This document shows, piece after piece, positions 29,094 through 39,190 of a DNA stretch of 64,000 nucleotides. Below the pieces are notes generated by a model. The model was not told the DNA's origin and made no database searches. It saw only the letters and a program-made list of their open reading frames with translations. Each line of letters opens with the position of its first letter. Position 1 is the first letter of the stretch. The DNA lies in assembly GCA_029817715.1 (NCBI GenBank), contig JARUPY010000373.1, positions 861,001 to 925,000 of the forward strand, written 5' to 3'. Source of the DNA: Melastoma dodecandrum (taxonomy: Eukaryota; Streptophyta; Magnoliopsida; Myrtales; Melastomataceae). The position numbers and the translations under genes are program-made.

Positions 29094-29738
29094 ATGACGG
29101 TCGACAGTTCCGGCGGCCCCGCCACCCTGCTCGCCGCGGCGCGGCTCGTGCCCGTGCTGACGATCCGCCGCGAGGCGGATGCCGTGCCGCTCGCCCGTGC
29201 GCTGGTGGCGGGCGGCGTGCGCACGCTCGAGATCACCCTGCGAACGGCGGCGGGCGCCGCTGCCGCGAAGGCGATCGCCGCCGAGGTGCCCGAAGCCGTC
29301 GTCGGCCTTGGCACGGTGCTGAATGCGCGCGACCTCGAGATTGTCCGCGACTATGGTTTGAAGTTCGCCTTCTCGCCCGGCGCCTCGCCCGCGCTGCTCG
29401 ACGCCGCGGCGGCGATGGGACTCGACTTCGTGCCCGGCGTGCAGACCGCATCCGAAGTGATGGCCTGCCTCGAGCGAGGCTTCGACGTCATGAAGTTCTT
29501 CCCCGCGGTCCCCGCCGGCGGTATCCCGGCGCTGAAATCGCTGGGCGGTCCCTTCCCGCAAGTGCGCTTCTGCCCGACCGGCGGCATCGCCGAGACCGAC
29601 GCCGCGACCTGGCTCGCTTTGCCCAACGTGCTGGCCGTCGGTGGCTCGTGGCTGGCGCCGCCCGAGCTGGTCGACGCTGGCGAATGGGGCGCCATCACCG
29701 CGCTCGCGCTTCGCTCGATGGATGCACTCGCCGCCTGA
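29094..29738 (+). CDS. eda: 2-dehydro-3-deoxy-phosphogluconate (KDPG) aldolase
   Basis: A 214-residue class I aldolase of the Entner-Doudoroff pathway, splitting KDPG into pyruvate and glyceraldehyde 3-phosphate. The catalytic glutamate lies in TLEITLRT near residue 45, and the Schiff-base lysine in FDVMKFFPA near residue 130; GTVLNARD and FCPTGGI are also conserved. A GGAGG site precedes the ATG by six bases. It is 14 bases upstream of edd, forming the usual eda-edd pair. Intact. Confidence 0.95.
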   Translation: MTVDSSGGPATLLAAARLVPVLTIRREADAVPLARALVAGGVRTLEITLRTAAGAAAAKAIAAEVPEAVVGLGTVLNARDLEIVRDYGLKFAFSPGASPALLDAAAAMGLDFVPGVQTASEVMACLERGFDVMKFFPAVPAGGIPALKSLGGPFPQVRFCPTGGIAETDAATWLALPNVLAVGGSWLAPPELVDAGEWGAITALALRSMDALAA

Positions 29739-29752
29739 TTCGAGAAAGAACC

Positions 29753-30071
29753 ATGACCCTCAACGCCCGCGTCGCCGAGATCACCGCGCGCATCGTCGCC
29801 CGCAGCAAGCCCGGCAGGTCGACTTATCTAGAACGCCTGGAAGCCGCAGCAGCGCATGCACGGACACCGCGTGCAAAGCTCGGCTGCGCCAACCAGGCGC
29901 ATGCCTTTGCCGCCGCGCCGCCCGGTGACAAGCTTCGTATGGCGCAAGGCAAGGTGGCGAACCTCGGCATCGTCACCGCCTACAACGACATGCTCTCGGC
30001 GCATCAGCCCTACGAGCACTATCCCGAGCTCATCCGCCAGGCGGCGCGCGCCGCCGGCGCGACGGCGCAGG

Positions 30072-30105
<34 letters not shown>

Positions 30106-31202
30106 CACCCAAGGCCAGCCGGGCATGGAGTTGTCGCTGTTCTCGCGCGACGTCATCGCCATGTCGACGGCGATTGCGCTCTCGCACCAGATGTACGACG
30201 CGGCTGTGTATCTCGGGGTGTGCGACAAGATCGTGCCGGGCCTGTTGATCGGCGCGCTGTCGTTCGGCCATCTGCCGGCGGTCTTCGTGCCGGCGGGGCC
30301 GATGACCACCGGCCTCTCCAACACAGAGAAGAGCCAGATCCGCCAGCTTTACGCCGAGGGCAAGGTCGGCCGCGACGAGCTGCTCAAGTCCGAGATGGGC
30401 GCCTACCACGGGCCGGGCACCTGCACCTTCTACGGCACGGCGAACACCAACCAGATGCTGATGGAGATCATGGGCCTGCACTTGCCGGGCGCCGCCTTCG
30501 TCAACCCCGACACCCCGTTGCGCGACGCGCTCACGCAGGAGGCGGCACGCCGCGCGCTGTCGCTGACGGCAGCGGGCAACGGCTACACACCGATCGGCCG
30601 CATGCTCGACGAGCGCGCCTTCGTCAACGCCATGGTCGGCCTACACGCGACCGGGGGATCGACAAACCATACGATCCACCTCGTGGCCATGGCGAAACGC
30701 CGCCGGCGTCACGCTCACCTGGGATGACTTCTCCGACCTTGCCGAGATCACGCCGTTGCTGGCGCGCGTCTATCCCAACGGCAAGGCCGACGTGAACCAT
30801 TTCCATGCCGCCGGCGGCATGGCCTACGTCATTCGCGAGCTGCTCGATGCCGGCCTCCTTCATGACGACGTCGCCACGGTCGCAGGCGACCTTCGCGCCT
30901 ACGCCTCCGAGCCTTTCCTCGACGGTGACGGCGGCGTCGTCTGGCGCGACATTCCGGCCGAGAGCGCGGATACCGAGGTGCTGCGCGGCAGAGCCAAGCC
31001 GTTCCAAAACACCGGCGGCCTTCGCGTTCTCGATGGGGACCTCGGGCGGGCGGTGATCAAGCTCTCCGCCGTCCATCCCGAGCGGCACGTGGTCGAGGCG
31101 CCGGCGATCGTCTTTCACACGCAGGAGCAGTTGCAGGTCGCGTTCCGCGCCGGCGAGCTGAACCGCGACTTCGTCGCCGTCGTGCGCTGGCAGGGCCCGC
31201 GC

Positions 31203-31233
<31 letters not shown>

Positions 31234-31570
31234 TGCCGCCGCTCGGCGTGCTGCAGGGCCGCGGCTTCAAGGTGGCGCTGGTCACCGACGGGCGCCTCTC
31301 GGGCGCGTCGGGCAAGGTGCCGGCGGCGATCCACGTGTCGCCCGAGGCGGTCTCCGGCGGCGGCATCGCCAAGGTGATCGACGGCGACGTGATCCGCGTC
31401 GACGGCGAGGCGGGCACGCTCACCGTGCTTGGTCGATGAAGCCGAATGGGCGGCGCGGCCGCTGGCGGAAGGCGGATCTTTCCGCCAGCGCCTACGGCTG
31501 CGGGCGCGATCTCTTTGGGCTCTTCCGCGCCAACGTGGGTGGCGCGGAGGTCGGGGCGGCGGTGTTCTGA
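29753..31570 (+). CDS. edd: 6-phosphogluconate dehydratase (three frameshifts)
   Basis: An IlvD/Edd-family [4Fe-4S] dehydratase forming KDPG from 6-phosphogluconate. Cluster and active-site motifs are visible: [37 protein letters not shown], and near the C-terminus [15 protein letters not shown]. Frames slip near 30690, 31433 and 31490; following them, the protein runs to [10 protein letters not shown] and a stop at 31568-31570, about 605 residues as in other Edd proteins. The first open frame alone would end too early. It forms one unit with eda and links to the gluconokinase gene at 61 kb in function. Confidence 0.93.
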
Positions 31571-31810
31571 TCTGGTGCCTCGTCCGGCGCTGGGTCATCG
31601 AGTCCGCAGCCGATCCGCAGCAGCTCCAGCGTCTCCGGATCGGGCGTCGTGGCGCGATGCGCCCACAGACTGCGACCGTTGGCGCGCATGGTCCTCGAGA
31701 AGATCGGGATAGAACTCGAGGCCGAGCCGCTCCATCGCCGCACGATGGCCGATGCGCCCGTTGGCCACGTCGTCGATCGTCTGCGCAACGGTGCGTCCGG
31801 ATCGTCTCAT
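31492..31810 (-). CDS. Small protein downstream of the PIN-like gene, putative partner
   Basis: A short protein of about 105 residues, split by a base slip near 31690. Its N-terminal half ([20 protein letters not shown] and [13 protein letters not shown]) is helical and charged; the C-terminal half contains [17 protein letters not shown] and a proline/alanine-rich end that overlaps the end of edd on the other strand. Its ATG overlaps the stop of the upstream PIN-like gene (ATGA), so the two are probably coupled. I do not recognise the family. Position next to a PIN-like protein suggests an antitoxin or regulator, by inference only. Confidence 0.45.
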
Positions 31811-32414
31811 GGGTCATCTCCTTTCGCTTGATGGATCGCGGCGGCGAGCGTCGATTGATGCCGCCGCGTCCGCGCGGGGCGGTCGATGGGGCGCATCGGC
31901 GTCTTACGAAGCGCGTTGATCCGATCGAGCACGTCCTGGCCATCATCCATCACGCCGAGCTCGCGCAGGCCGATCAGCAACGCGGCGGTGTTTAAGAGAT
32001 GGACGTTGCGAAGGCGGGCGACGCGTAGCTCCAGCACGTCCGGGTCCTCAAAGAGAACGAGGGGAACGCCCCTGGCGTCGCCGGTCCGCGCGAGGCGGGT
32101 TGCGTATTCATCCACCGCGACCTCGCCGAGGCCACCGGTAGGCGGCATCTCGCCGCGGGCACGTCGCGCGGCAAGGCCGTCGCCGACGAAGGTCGAGATC
32201 ATCATGACGTTGTTCGGGCGCCCGTCCCACCAGCGACGCACAGCGCCGTTTTCGATCGTTCTGAGGACGTTGCGCCTCCTCCAGAACGACGTCGACGACG
32301 TGGACGGGCCTGATGAAATGCGAAAGCACGTCGAGCCTCTCGACGCTGCCGAGGGACAGGAGCGGGCTCGCGTCGGGGACGACGAGGGCTGATCGGCACC
32401 GACTTGCGCGTCAT
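31807..32414 (-). CDS. PIN-domain-like protein (two frameshifts)
   Basis: About 200 residues once two slips, near 32380 and 32265, are taken into account. The start of a PIN fold is seen in VVPDASPLLSLGSVERLDVL, with the first acidic residue in PDAS, and later VDEYATRL and LVLFEDPDVLELR supply further acidic positions. The C-terminal helix LLNTAALLIGLRELGV resembles the end of PIN proteins (often followed by 'DVLDRI'-type helices, also present). PIN proteins are usually RNases, commonly of VapC-like toxin-antitoxin pairs. The similarity is distant and the activity is unproved. It is followed by a coupled small gene. Confidence 0.5.
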
Positions 32415-32543
32415 AGAGTGAGAACCGGTCGAACGAACCTCACCGTAGCATGCCGGGCGACAGGCGGCACGTGTGCGACTGCGGCGACGGGAGCGGTGTG
32501 CTATGATGTTCGCGCCTTCCAGGTCGATCGGGGAGCTTCCACG

Positions 32544-33310
32544 ATGCTCGTGCCCAGCGTTGCCGCCGGTGGCCCCGATCTCGTCGCTGTCGAAGCGGTC
32601 GCAAAAACCTTCGGCGACAAGCAGGCGCTGTGCGACGCGACCTTCGCTGTCCCCGCCGGCCAGATCTGCGGCTTGCTCGGCCCCAACGGCGCCGGCAAAA
32701 CCACGCTCTTCCGCCTGCTCATGGGCATCCTCAAGGCCACATCCGGCCGCCTCCTGGTCGACGGCCTCGACGCCTTCGAGGATAGAGTCGAGCTGAAGCG
32801 CCGCATCGGTTTCCTGCCCGACGAGCCGGTCCTTCTACGCCTACCTCTCGGCGCGCGAGACCCTGCAGCTCAGCGCCGCCATGCACGGCCTCGACGTCGA
32901 CGCGACCATGGCCGAGATCGCGCCGCTGATGGAGCGCCTCAAGCTCACCGCGGAGATCGACGCCTTCGCCGAGGAATATTCGCGCGGCATGAAGAAGAAG
33001 CTGGGCCTCCTTCTCGCGCTCCTGCACAAGCCGAAGCTGCTCATCCTCGACGAGCCGACCAACGGGCTCGACGTCGAGTCGACGCATCTCTTCTACGACC
33101 TCATCCTCGATCTCGCCGCGCGCGGCACGACAGTTCTGTTCTCGACCCATCTGATGGACCACGTCGCGCGGCTGCTGCTCACATGTCGTCGTCATCGATC
33201 GCGGCACGGTCGTCGCGAAAGGCGCGCTGGATGAACTGCGCGCCGCGCACGGGGAGAAGAGCCTCGAGGACGTGTTCCTCGCGCTCACGCAGGCGCCGGC
33301 GTCGCCGTGA
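32544..33310 (+). CDS. ABC transporter ATP-binding protein (two frameshifts)
   Basis: ATPase of an ABC-2 type exporter, about 254 residues. Walker A GLLGPNGAGKTTLFRLLMG, the Q/D region, signature-like EYSRGMKKKLGLLLALL, Walker B LLILDEPTNGLD and the switch His in LFSTHLMDH are all present. Single-base insertions near 32829 and 33178 break the frame. The C-terminus (SLEDVFLALTQ) matches Nat/CcmA-type ATPases. It ends in a GTGA overlap with the permease gene, so both belong to one exporter; the substrate is unknown. Confidence 0.88.
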
Positions 33311-35419
33311 GCAAGCGCCGCGAGGCGGCGGGTACAGGCCCGGGCTTCTGGCGGGTCGTCCTCGCACTGCTCGGCGCGGCACGCCGGCGCGCGGTCGGCC
33401 GGGCGCGTCGCCAGGCCAAGCTGATGCGCTCGCGCGGCGTGCGCGGTGTCTTCAGTGCATGGCCATGGCTCACCGTCGCCTTTGTCGGGCTCTTCGCGGC
33501 TGCCCTGCAGGTCGCCGTCGCCTACGACATGTTGCGCGCAGTGCGGATCGCCGAGCGCGTGCAGGCCGAGGCGAAAGGCCGCGTCGTCGTCGAGGAATGG
33601 TTCGCCGGCCGTATCGAGGAGCACGAGCGCGAGGGCCGCGCGAACGCCCGAGAGACGCGCTTATATCAGCGCGGAGGAAGCCAACGACATCGGCATCGAG
33701 GCGCCGCGCCTCGCGCAACGGCGGGGGCGTCGAGGACCGACGTGATGGCGGCGCATTTGCGCAAGATCGTGGCCGAGAACCCGAAAGCGCTTTCTCTCGG
33801 CGCGATCGCTGTGGTGGCGACCCGGGCGCCTGCCGGATCTCGTGGCGCTGATCCTTCTTCTCTGGTGGATGGCGATGCTCGCCTGCCAGGGCGAGGGCGT
33901 CGAGCTCGGACACGCAAGCGGGCCCGCTACCCGATGTGGGAGTGGCTGTTCAGCCATCCGGCGCCGCCTGCCGCGATCTTCCTCGCCGAGATGATCGCGC
34001 CGGTCGCCGCCAATCCCGTCTACGTCACCGCGCCGTTGCTTCCGGGCTGCCTGTTCGGGTGGATGTATGGCTGGCCGCTCGGCCGTCTTGGCCGGCCTCC
34101 TTGTCGGCATCCCGGCGGCTGTCGCACTCGCCTGTGTCGGCAAGGCGATCGAGATCCGCGCGGTGCTGCGGCTGTCGCAGCGTGCGCGCGGCGCCGTGCT
34201 CGGCCTGATGGGCTGGTTCGCCTATACGTCGATGTTCGTTACTCGTCTTCTCGACCGGCTCCGTCAACGAGGTTCGCCCCAGTGGTGGCGCGCTGGCTCG
34301 CGCCCTACGGCGACCTGCATTGGCCGCCGGTGCGCATGCTGCTCGGCCACGATGGTTCGGGCAACCTACCATTTTTGGTTGGGGCTCGTGCTCTGCTTGA
34401 TGCTCGCCGCGATGCTCGTTCGTCGGCCGCAGTGGCGGTCGGCGTCGCCAGCGCGAGGCGTGGGCTCGCCGGCGCGTCGGCCGGCACGGTGCAGGTGGCT
34501 TGCCGGCACGTCGGCACGGTTCGCGCGCCATCCGCTCTACCGCAAGGAACTTCTGTGGTTCCGCCGCGATGGCAGCGCGATCGTTCAGGCGTTCCTGGTG
34601 CCCTTGTCGCTGGCCGCGTTCCAGCTTTTCAGCATGCGCGACCTCGTCTCGAAATCCTCGGGCGCCTGGAACACGCTCTGCGGTATGGCTATCATCTTCG
34701 GCACCTATTTCCTGGTCGTGCTGGGGCCGAAGTCGCTCGCCTCCGAGGGCCAGGCGTTGTGGATCGCGCAGACTTGGCCGCGCGGGCTCGAGGCGCTGCT
34801 GAAGGCCAAGGCGCGGCTATGGGCCGCTGATCGCCGGCCGCCATCGTCGGGCTCGTGCTCGCCTACACGGCTTGGCGCTTTCCGGCCGACATCGTCCCGA
34901 TCCTCTTCGTCGCCGCGCTGTGGTGGGTCTTCGCGCGTTCGCTCGCCGAGAAGACGGTGACGCTCGCCACCGTCACCTCGTCCTCGGGTGAGACGGAAAA
35001 AATCCCGCAGGGCAGGCGGTGGGCGGCGATGCTCGGCACCTTCACCTTCGCCATCGGCGTGCTGACGCGGCAGTGGAACCTCGCCATCGTCGGCGTCGTC
35101 TATTCCGTGCTCACGGCCGCGGCCATGTGGCAGAACTTCCGCCACCGCCTGCCGTATCTCTACGACCCCTGGTCCGAGACCCTACCGCCGGCGCCGACCC
35201 TGCTCCACGCGATAGTAGCGATCAGCACGATGGTCGAAGGCGTCGCCGTATGCTCGGGACTGGCGGTGGCGGCCTTCGGCCGCGACGAGATCGCTGGTGA
35301 TCAACGCAGGCCTCTATGGAGTCGCCGCGGTCGTCGCGGCGCTGTTTCTTGCCGCCTTTCTGGCGCGTCGCGGCGTCCCCCAGCGCGACATTCTGGCTAT
35401 GGCGCGACGACGGGCGTAG
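33307..35419 (+). CDS. ABC-2 type permease (several frameshifts)
   Basis: A long membrane protein starting at a GTG (33307) that overlaps the ATPase stop. Hydrophobic segments recur in all parts: WPWLTVAFVGLFAAALQVAV, ANPVYVTAPLLPGCLFGW, GLLVGIPAAVALACVG, AFLVPLSLAAFQLF, MAIIFGTYFLVVLGPKSLAS and LGTFTFAIGVLTRQWNLAIV. The motif RHPLYRKELLWFRRDGSA is typical of large ABC-2 permeases. At least six frame slips occur between 33660 and 35300. In its last frame the gene stops at 35417-35419, but a one-base shift near 35395 would join it to the following CPBP domain, so it may really be a fusion of about 860 residues. Confidence 0.6.
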
Positions 35420-35897
35420 GCCAAGTCGCGTTCTCGGTCTCGACGCAGGCGGGCGGAGCAGGGAGGTCGTCGTCGTCGCGGTTGGCGCCGCTCTTGGCGC
35501 GGGGCTTGGGCTCGCCGCGCTCTTCTACCTCTGGGGACTACACTGGTGGCCAGACGCCGCGAAGACGATTGACGAGGGGCGCCGCCATCTCGACGATCTT
35601 CCGCATGCGCGGCTCGCCTACATAGCGACGGCGATCGGCGTGGCGCCGTTTGCCGAGGAGTTCTTGTTCCGCGGCCTGCTCTACCGCGCGCTCGACCGCG
35701 AATGGGGCGGATGGCGTGCAATTGTCGGAGCCGCGGCCTTCTTCGCCATCTATCATCCGACCCTGTCGTGGGCGCCGGTGGGCATGCTGGGTGCGATGAA
35801 CGCGCTGCTGTTCAAGCGCACCGGCCGCCTCGCGCCAGCCGTAGTCGCGCATGCGACATACAACGCGGTCGTCCTACTTGTGCCGCTTTGGCGGTGA
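35316..35897 (+). CDS. CPBP family intramembrane protease domain
   Basis: A CPBP (CAAX protease and bacteriocin-processing) domain from about 35440. The glutamate-pair motif AEEFLFRGLLYRAL, the second motif FFAIYHPTLSWAPVGMLGA and the last conserved histidine in VVAHATYNAVVLLV are present, with four or more membrane helices. The frame opens within the end of the ABC permease and has no good start of its own, so I suspect it is the C-terminal part of a permease-CPBP fusion. The substrate is unknown; some relatives act in processing or self-immunity linked to exported peptides. Confidence 0.7.
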   Translation: MESPRSSRRCFLPPFWRVAASPSATFWLWRDDGRRPSRVLGLDAGGRSREVVVVAVGAALGAGLGLAALFYLWGLHWWPDAAKTIDEGRRHLDDLPHARLAYIATAIGVAPFAEEFLFRGLLYRALDREWGGWRAIVGAAAFFAIYHPTLSWAPVGMLGAMNALLFKRTGRLAPAVVAHATYNAVVLLVPLWR

Positions 35898-35906
35898 CGA
35901 CAGCCA

Positions 35907-36089
35907 TCACGCCGTTCGCCATTCCGCCGTGCGCGGAAAGGTCGGCGGCAGGTCGTCGGCGCGGCGTAGGATCGTCTTGTTGTCGCCGGGACGCCTGATC
36001 TCGACGAGCTGGCCGAGCGGCGGCATCGCCATGGACATCTTTCGCCAAACCTTGCTCGAACCGGCGGTCGAGCGAACGCGCGAGAACAT
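35907..36089 (-). CDS. Possible short hypothetical protein
   Basis: An open frame of 60 codons; the last 40 (from MAMPPLGQLVEIRRPGDN) have plausible composition and end PPTFPRTAEWRTA. I do not recognise it and the codon support is weak. It sits between the CPBP gene and the zinc-ribbon gene. Confidence 0.25.
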   Translation of the reverse strand: MFSRVRSTAGSSKVWRKMSMAMPPLGQLVEIRRPGDNKTILRRADDLPPTFPRTAEWRTA

Positions 36090-36124
36090 TGGGTTGGCTC
36101 CGGGAGGGCGTTGCTAGGGCGAAA

Positions 36125-36319
36125 TCAGATCTCGTCGAGTTGGGGGATCTGCGCGTCGAAATCGACGCCGCAGCAGGTGCACCGACGGATGTGATGGTCC
36201 CATGTGCCGCATGCGTGACAATAAGAAGCAGTCGGCATCGGCAGCCGGCGCGCGCCTTGCGATGACAGCTCGGGCGGCAGACATAGCTCGCGCATCACCG
36301 CGACATCGGCGATCTTCAT
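36125..36319 (-). CDS. Small zinc-ribbon protein
   Basis: About 64 residues from the ATG at 36319; a TTG 14 codons further up is also possible. The C-terminal half has CHACG-x9-CCGVD with two CxxC pairs (CHAC and CTCC), a zinc-ribbon-like arrangement, followed by an acidic end. The N-terminus MKIADVAVMRELCLPPEL is unremarkable. The family is not recognised; such proteins are often regulators or accessory factors. It stands alone in a relatively AT-rich stretch. Confidence 0.45.
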   Translation of the reverse strand: MKIADVAVMRELCLPPELSSQGARRLPMPTASYCHACGTWDHHIRRCTCCGVDFDAQIPQLDEI

Positions 36320-36578
36320 TGATTTATCTTTCAAAGGGAGGTTAGTTCCATAAGCCGCCAACGGTCGAAAAGTTTCGCGACCGTGGAAAAAATTTGTTCT
36401 CTACGACTTTGGCGCGCCCTCAACTTTATCGCCTAAAGAGCACCACATGCCATGTTATTGGCCGTATGCTTGTGTCGTTTGACGCAGACGTTCGTGCCAT
36501 CAGTGGTACGACCAAAACGCTGCGAGTGGTAGGCCCTCCACGCTTTACAAGCTCTGCGATTTCGGCGAACGCTGACGC

Positions 36579-38633
36579 TTGCCCGACGAAAGGTACCAGG
36601 GTTCTTCCGCGATGCTCGACGATGTCGCTCGGCTCGATGCGCTCGCCAGCTACGATATTCTCGACACGCTGCCCGAGCCCGAGTTCGACGACATAGTCAA
36701 GATCGCTCAACGCGTCTGCGACACGCCGGTGGCGCTCGTCAGCCTCGTCGCCGAGGATCGCCAGTGGTTCAAGGCGCGCATCGGCTTCGATGCTTGCCAG
36801 ACGCCGATCGAGCAGTCCGTCTGCGCCCACGCGCTACGCGCGGACGAGCTCCTGGTCATCCCCGATCTCGCCGCCGATGAGCGCACCAGTGACAACGCGC
36901 TGGTCACCGGCGCGCCGGACATCCGCTTCTATGCCGGCGCCGTCCTCAGGACGCCGGAAGGTACGCCGATCGGCTCGCTCTGCGTCATCGACGGCGCACC
37001 GCGCCCCGAAGGATTGACCGACGATCAGGCCGAGACGCTGAAGGCATTGGCGCGCCAGACCATGGTGATTCTCGGCTTTCGTCGGGCGGTGGCGGATCGT
37101 GACGAGGCGTTGGCCCTGGAGCGCAGGAGCAATATCGCCACGCGAGGCCGCGCCGAGATCGTCGACGCGCTGTCAGCGCGCGTGCAGAAAGACCGGGCGC
37201 GCCAGATCGATGCGCAGGAGGCAGGCGGCATCGGCACCTTCGATCTCGATGTGGGCGCCTATCGCTGCCGGGTCTCCGCTGAGTTCTGTCGGATCTTCGG
37301 GCTCCCGGTCGCCCGGGATTACGCGGTGGCCGACATTCATGCCCTCGTCATCGAGGCGGACCGGCGCCTCCTGACAACGGAGGACAGCGCGGCGGAGGGA
37401 TCAGCCCTCCGCGACGTCGAGTTCCGCATCCGCCGCGCGACCGATGGCGCCGTACGCTGGGTCAAGCGCAACGCCGATTTCCGCACAAATGCCACCGGCG
37501 AGGTCACCACGATGGTGGGCGTCGTGCAGGACATCACCGAGCGCAAGCTCATCGATCTGCGCGCGCAGGCGCTCATTGCGCTCGGCGACATGCTGCGCGA
37601 CACGACGAGCAGCGGCGAGGTCGTCGATATTGCCGCCCGGACGCTGGGCGAAACCTTGAGAGGATCGCGATCCGCTTTATCGTTGATCGACCTTGCGGCC
37701 GATACTTTCAAGATCGAGCGCGACTGGACGGCGCCGGGCATCGCCAGCCTCGTCGGCGTACATCCGCTCGGCGCTTTTCGACGCACGGTCGATCGGCTCG
37801 CGGATGGTGCGCCCGCCGCCATTTCGAACATCGCGGCGGGCGGCTTCATGGCCGCCGACGTCGCGGGCTACGAGGCGATCGGGGTCAAAGCGCAGATCGT
37901 CGTGCCGCTCATCGAGCGCGGCCGGCTCGCCGCCGCGTTCTTCGTGCACAGCGCCTCGCCGCGCACCTGGAGCCCCGGCGAGATCGACTTCGCGGTGGCA
38001 GTTGCCGATCGCACATACGCCGCCCTCGCCAAGGTCCAGGCGGAGGCGCATCAGCGCGTGCTGAACCAGGAGCTGAGCCACAGGCTGAAGAACACGCTTG
38101 CCCTGGTCCAGGCCATCGCCAACCAGACCTTGCGCGGCGTCGCCGAGCGCGACGTCGTCCAAGCGCTCGAGGCGCGCATCATCGCGCTCAGCAAGGCGCA
38201 CGACGTGCTGCTGCAGCAAAGCTGGGCCTCGGCGCGTTTTGCCACCGTCGTCGAAAAGGTGCTGAGCTCGCACGGGCACGAGGGGCAGATCCGTATTGCA
38301 GGCCCCGCGGTGACGCTTGGGCCAAAGGCAACGCTGTCGCTCTCGATGTTGCTGCACGAGATGGCGACGAACGCCATCAAATACGGCGCTCTTTCGGTCG
38401 ATGAGGGACAAGTTTTAATCGAGTGGCGGATCGAAAAGGCAATCGAGCCGTTGCTCGTCATGACCTGGGTCGAAAGCGGCGGTCCGCCAGCGGCGGCGCC
38501 GAGCCGGCGCGGCTTCGGCTCGCGGCTGATAAGCATGGGTCTTGCCGGCGCCGGCAAGTCCAAGCTCGACTATACGGCCGAGGGGCTGCGCGCGGAATTC
38601 GCCGCAACGATGCGGGCAATCGAAGAGATATGA
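36579..38633 (+). CDS. HWE-family sensor histidine kinase (GAF-PAS-GAF)
   Basis: About 684 residues from a TTG at 36579, or 673 from the ATG at 36612. Domains in order: a GAF domain (residues about 30-165, with SVCAHALRADELLVIPDLAAD), a PAS/PAC fold (215-325, ending VVGVVQDITERK-like), a second GAF (335-480), and an HWE kinase (490-684). The phospho-acceptor His is in NQELSHRLKNTLALVQAI; the HWE features are LLHEMATNAIKYGALS and the WVES motif. No membrane helix is seen, so it is a soluble sensor. The response regulator 32 bases downstream is its probable partner. Alphaproteobacterial HWE kinases often act in light, redox or general-stress signalling. Confidence 0.9.
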   Translation: MPDERYQGSSAMLDDVARLDALASYDILDTLPEPEFDDIVKIAQRVCDTPVALVSLVAEDRQWFKARIGFDACQTPIEQSVCAHALRADELLVIPDLAADERTSDNALVTGAPDIRFYAGAVLRTPEGTPIGSLCVIDGAPRPEGLTDDQAETLKALARQTMVILGFRRAVADRDEALALERRSNIATRGRAEIVDALSARVQKDRARQIDAQEAGGIGTFDLDVGAYRCRVSAEFCRIFGLPVARDYAVADIHALVIEADRRLLTTEDSAAEGSALRDVEFRIRRATDGAVRWVKRNADFRTNATGEVTTMVGVVQDITERKLIDLRAQALIALGDMLRDTTSSGEVVDIAARTLGETLRGSRSALSLIDLAADTFKIERDWTAPGIASLVGVHPLGAFRRTVDRLADGAPAAISNIAAGGFMAADVAGYEAIGVKAQIVVPLIERGRLAAAFFVHSASPRTWSPGEIDFAVAVADRTYAALAKVQAEAHQRVLNQELSHRLKNTLALVQAIANQTLRGVAERDVVQALEARIIALSKAHDVLLQQSWASARFATVVEKVLSSHGHEGQIRIAGPAVTLGPKATLSLSMLLHEMATNAIKYGALSVDEGQVLIEWRIEKAIEPLLVMTWVESGGPPAAAPSRRGFGSRLISMGLAGAGKSKLDYTAEGLRAEFAATMRAIEEI

Positions 38634-38664
38634 CTCCCGAAAGGTTTTCGGGATAAGGGTAAGC

Positions 38665-39042
38665 ATGGCCTCCGAAAAGAACGGCTCCAAGTCGATCGTC
38701 CTCGTGGTGGAGGACGAGCCGTTGCTGCTGATGATGGCCGTCGGCGTTGTCGAGGATGCGGGTTTCGAGGCGATCGTCGCGCTCAACGCTGATGATGCCA
38801 TCGCCATGCTCATGGAGCGCACCGACATCGGCATTGTCTTCACCGACATCGACATGCCGGGCTCGATGGATGGCTTGCGGCTCGCTGCGGCGATCCGCGA
38901 CCGCTGGCCGCCGATCGAGATCATCATCACCTCGGGCCAGATCGTACCCGTCGACGACGAGATCCCGGCCGGTGGGAAATTTTTCGCGAAACCCTACGAC
39001 GTCACTCGCTTGACGGCGACATTGCACCGCATGGCGGCATGA
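38665..39042 (+). CDS. Single-domain response regulator
   Basis: A 125-residue receiver domain without an output domain. The acidic pocket is VVEDEP near residue 16, the phosphorylated aspartate lies in FTDIDMPG near residue 60, and the conserved lysine in FFAKPYD near residue 110. It follows the HWE kinase closely and probably receives phosphate from it, acting by protein contact or as a phosphate sink. An AAGGGT sequence lies a few bases before the ATG. Confidence 0.9.
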   Translation: MASEKNGSKSIVLVVEDEPLLLMMAVGVVEDAGFEAIVALNADDAIAMLMERTDIGIVFTDIDMPGSMDGLRLAAAIRDRWPPIEIIITSGQIVPVDDEIPAGGKFFAKPYDVTRLTATLHRMAA

Positions 39043-39190
39043 CACTCGGGTTGGCGGCGCCTCGCCGCCGGCATTTGCCGAGGCGGCGCACGGTCCACGC
39101 AGGCGGGATCGTCTGAAAGGCAGGGCTCCAATCGCCCTTCTCAACCCTCCATAAATACCCTACGGGAAGACTGCCGCCCCGGAGGAACGC

